64,000 nucleotides of DNA from Vampirovibrionales bacterium. GTDB lineage: Bacteria > Cyanobacteriota > Vampirovibrionia > Vampirovibrionales > Vampirovibrionaceae. Shown one piece after another: positions 63,850 to 64,000 of the stretch. Numbering within the stretch: position 1 is the stretch's first letter; every line of letters begins with the position of its first letter. The notes beneath the pieces were generated by a model. It had not been told where the DNA came from and did not search any database. It saw only the letters and a list, made by a program, of their open reading frames with translations. Both the position numbers and the translations under genes were made by a program. The stretch is taken from NCBI GenBank assembly GCA_029866025.1, contig JARXAD010000002.1, positions 299,688-363,687 on the forward strand. The letters run 5' to 3'.

Positions 63850-64000
63850 CTAACCTGGTGGCGTAAACGGCTATGGCCCCTTAGCAAACACCTTGCCAAC
63901 GGTGATTTTAACAACGAGGGGGTTCATAAGGGTAAATCCCTTCAAGTTGTTGAGTTAATAACGCAAGATTTAAGTCACTAAGGCCCCTATGGGGCTTGAA

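Overview
The window looks like a chromosome segment of a flagellated, Gram-negative-type bacterium from the non-photosynthetic sister group of Cyanobacteria (Vampirovibrionia / Melainabacteria, perhaps Vampirovibrionales). This is inferred, not proven. Support: cyanobacteria-type families (a DUF4346/MtrA-like protein, a DUF512 PDZ-radical SAM protein, a CheC-SpoA FliY rotor protein), kdsB for an LPS-type outer membrane, scattered small flagellar loci (motA, fliY, fliJ-fliK), no photosynthesis genes, and many lineage-restricted proteins with a short N-terminal F-x-G-type motif. No rRNA, tRNA, CRISPR array, prophage or recognisable insertion sequence was seen.

Layout. 1-4.4 kb: motA (cut by the window edge), a RecQ-like protein without helicase motifs, aroA, plsC. 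4.6-9.5 kb: a Gln-rich protein with possible cysteine-peptidase motifs and two TPR-type proteins. 9.6-13.5 kb: ispG, nadD, panD, DUF512 radical SAM. 13.5-17.8 kb: small hypotheticals, a frameshifted gene, sucCD, rplY. 17.9-23.9 kb: YhiN-type flavoprotein, folP, PH-domain protein, aldehyde dehydrogenase, an AT-rich sugar transferase, an S24 peptidase without HTH. 24-30.4 kb: HD hydrolase, an ECF sigma / anti-sigma-like / Spy-like cluster, fliY, a gene with a C11 tract, a HEAT protein. 30.5-40.3 kb: GHL10 glycosidase, unknown 617-aa protein, queA, alpha/beta hydrolase, MtrA-DUF4346, a cysteine-poor radical SAM-like protein, 2-Cys peroxiredoxin. 40.4-47.2 kb: a hairpin-dense intergenic block, wecB, membrane protein, pabA, phosphohexomutase, VTT protein. 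47.2-54 kb: murQ-acyl-CoA ligase-VTT operon, PQQ-propeller-kdsB pair, hypotheticals. 54-64 kb: groESL, membrane protein, fliJ-fliK, tandem paralogues with the F-G motif, a GH38 alpha-mannosidase and a small secreted protein.

How the genes fit together. Many serve cell-envelope and polysaccharide metabolism (plsC, WcaJ-type transferase, wecB, kdsB, phosphohexomutase, murQ, GH38, GHL10) and cofactor synthesis (aroA, pabA, folP, panD, nadD, ispG). The most unusual signals are outside ordinary metabolism: (i) an N-terminal F-G motif shared by otherwise unrelated small proteins, two of which are frame-disrupted at homopolymer tracts close to the motif or start (T7 at 14.7 kb, C11 at 29.4 kb); (ii) a palindrome TTGTWACAA found at least seven times, mostly in intergenic DNA near lineage-specific genes; (iii) a perfect GTTGACGTTAACGTCAAC palindrome found once at a gene end and again inside the mannosidase gene; (iv) proteins of catalytic families that lack their catalytic motifs.
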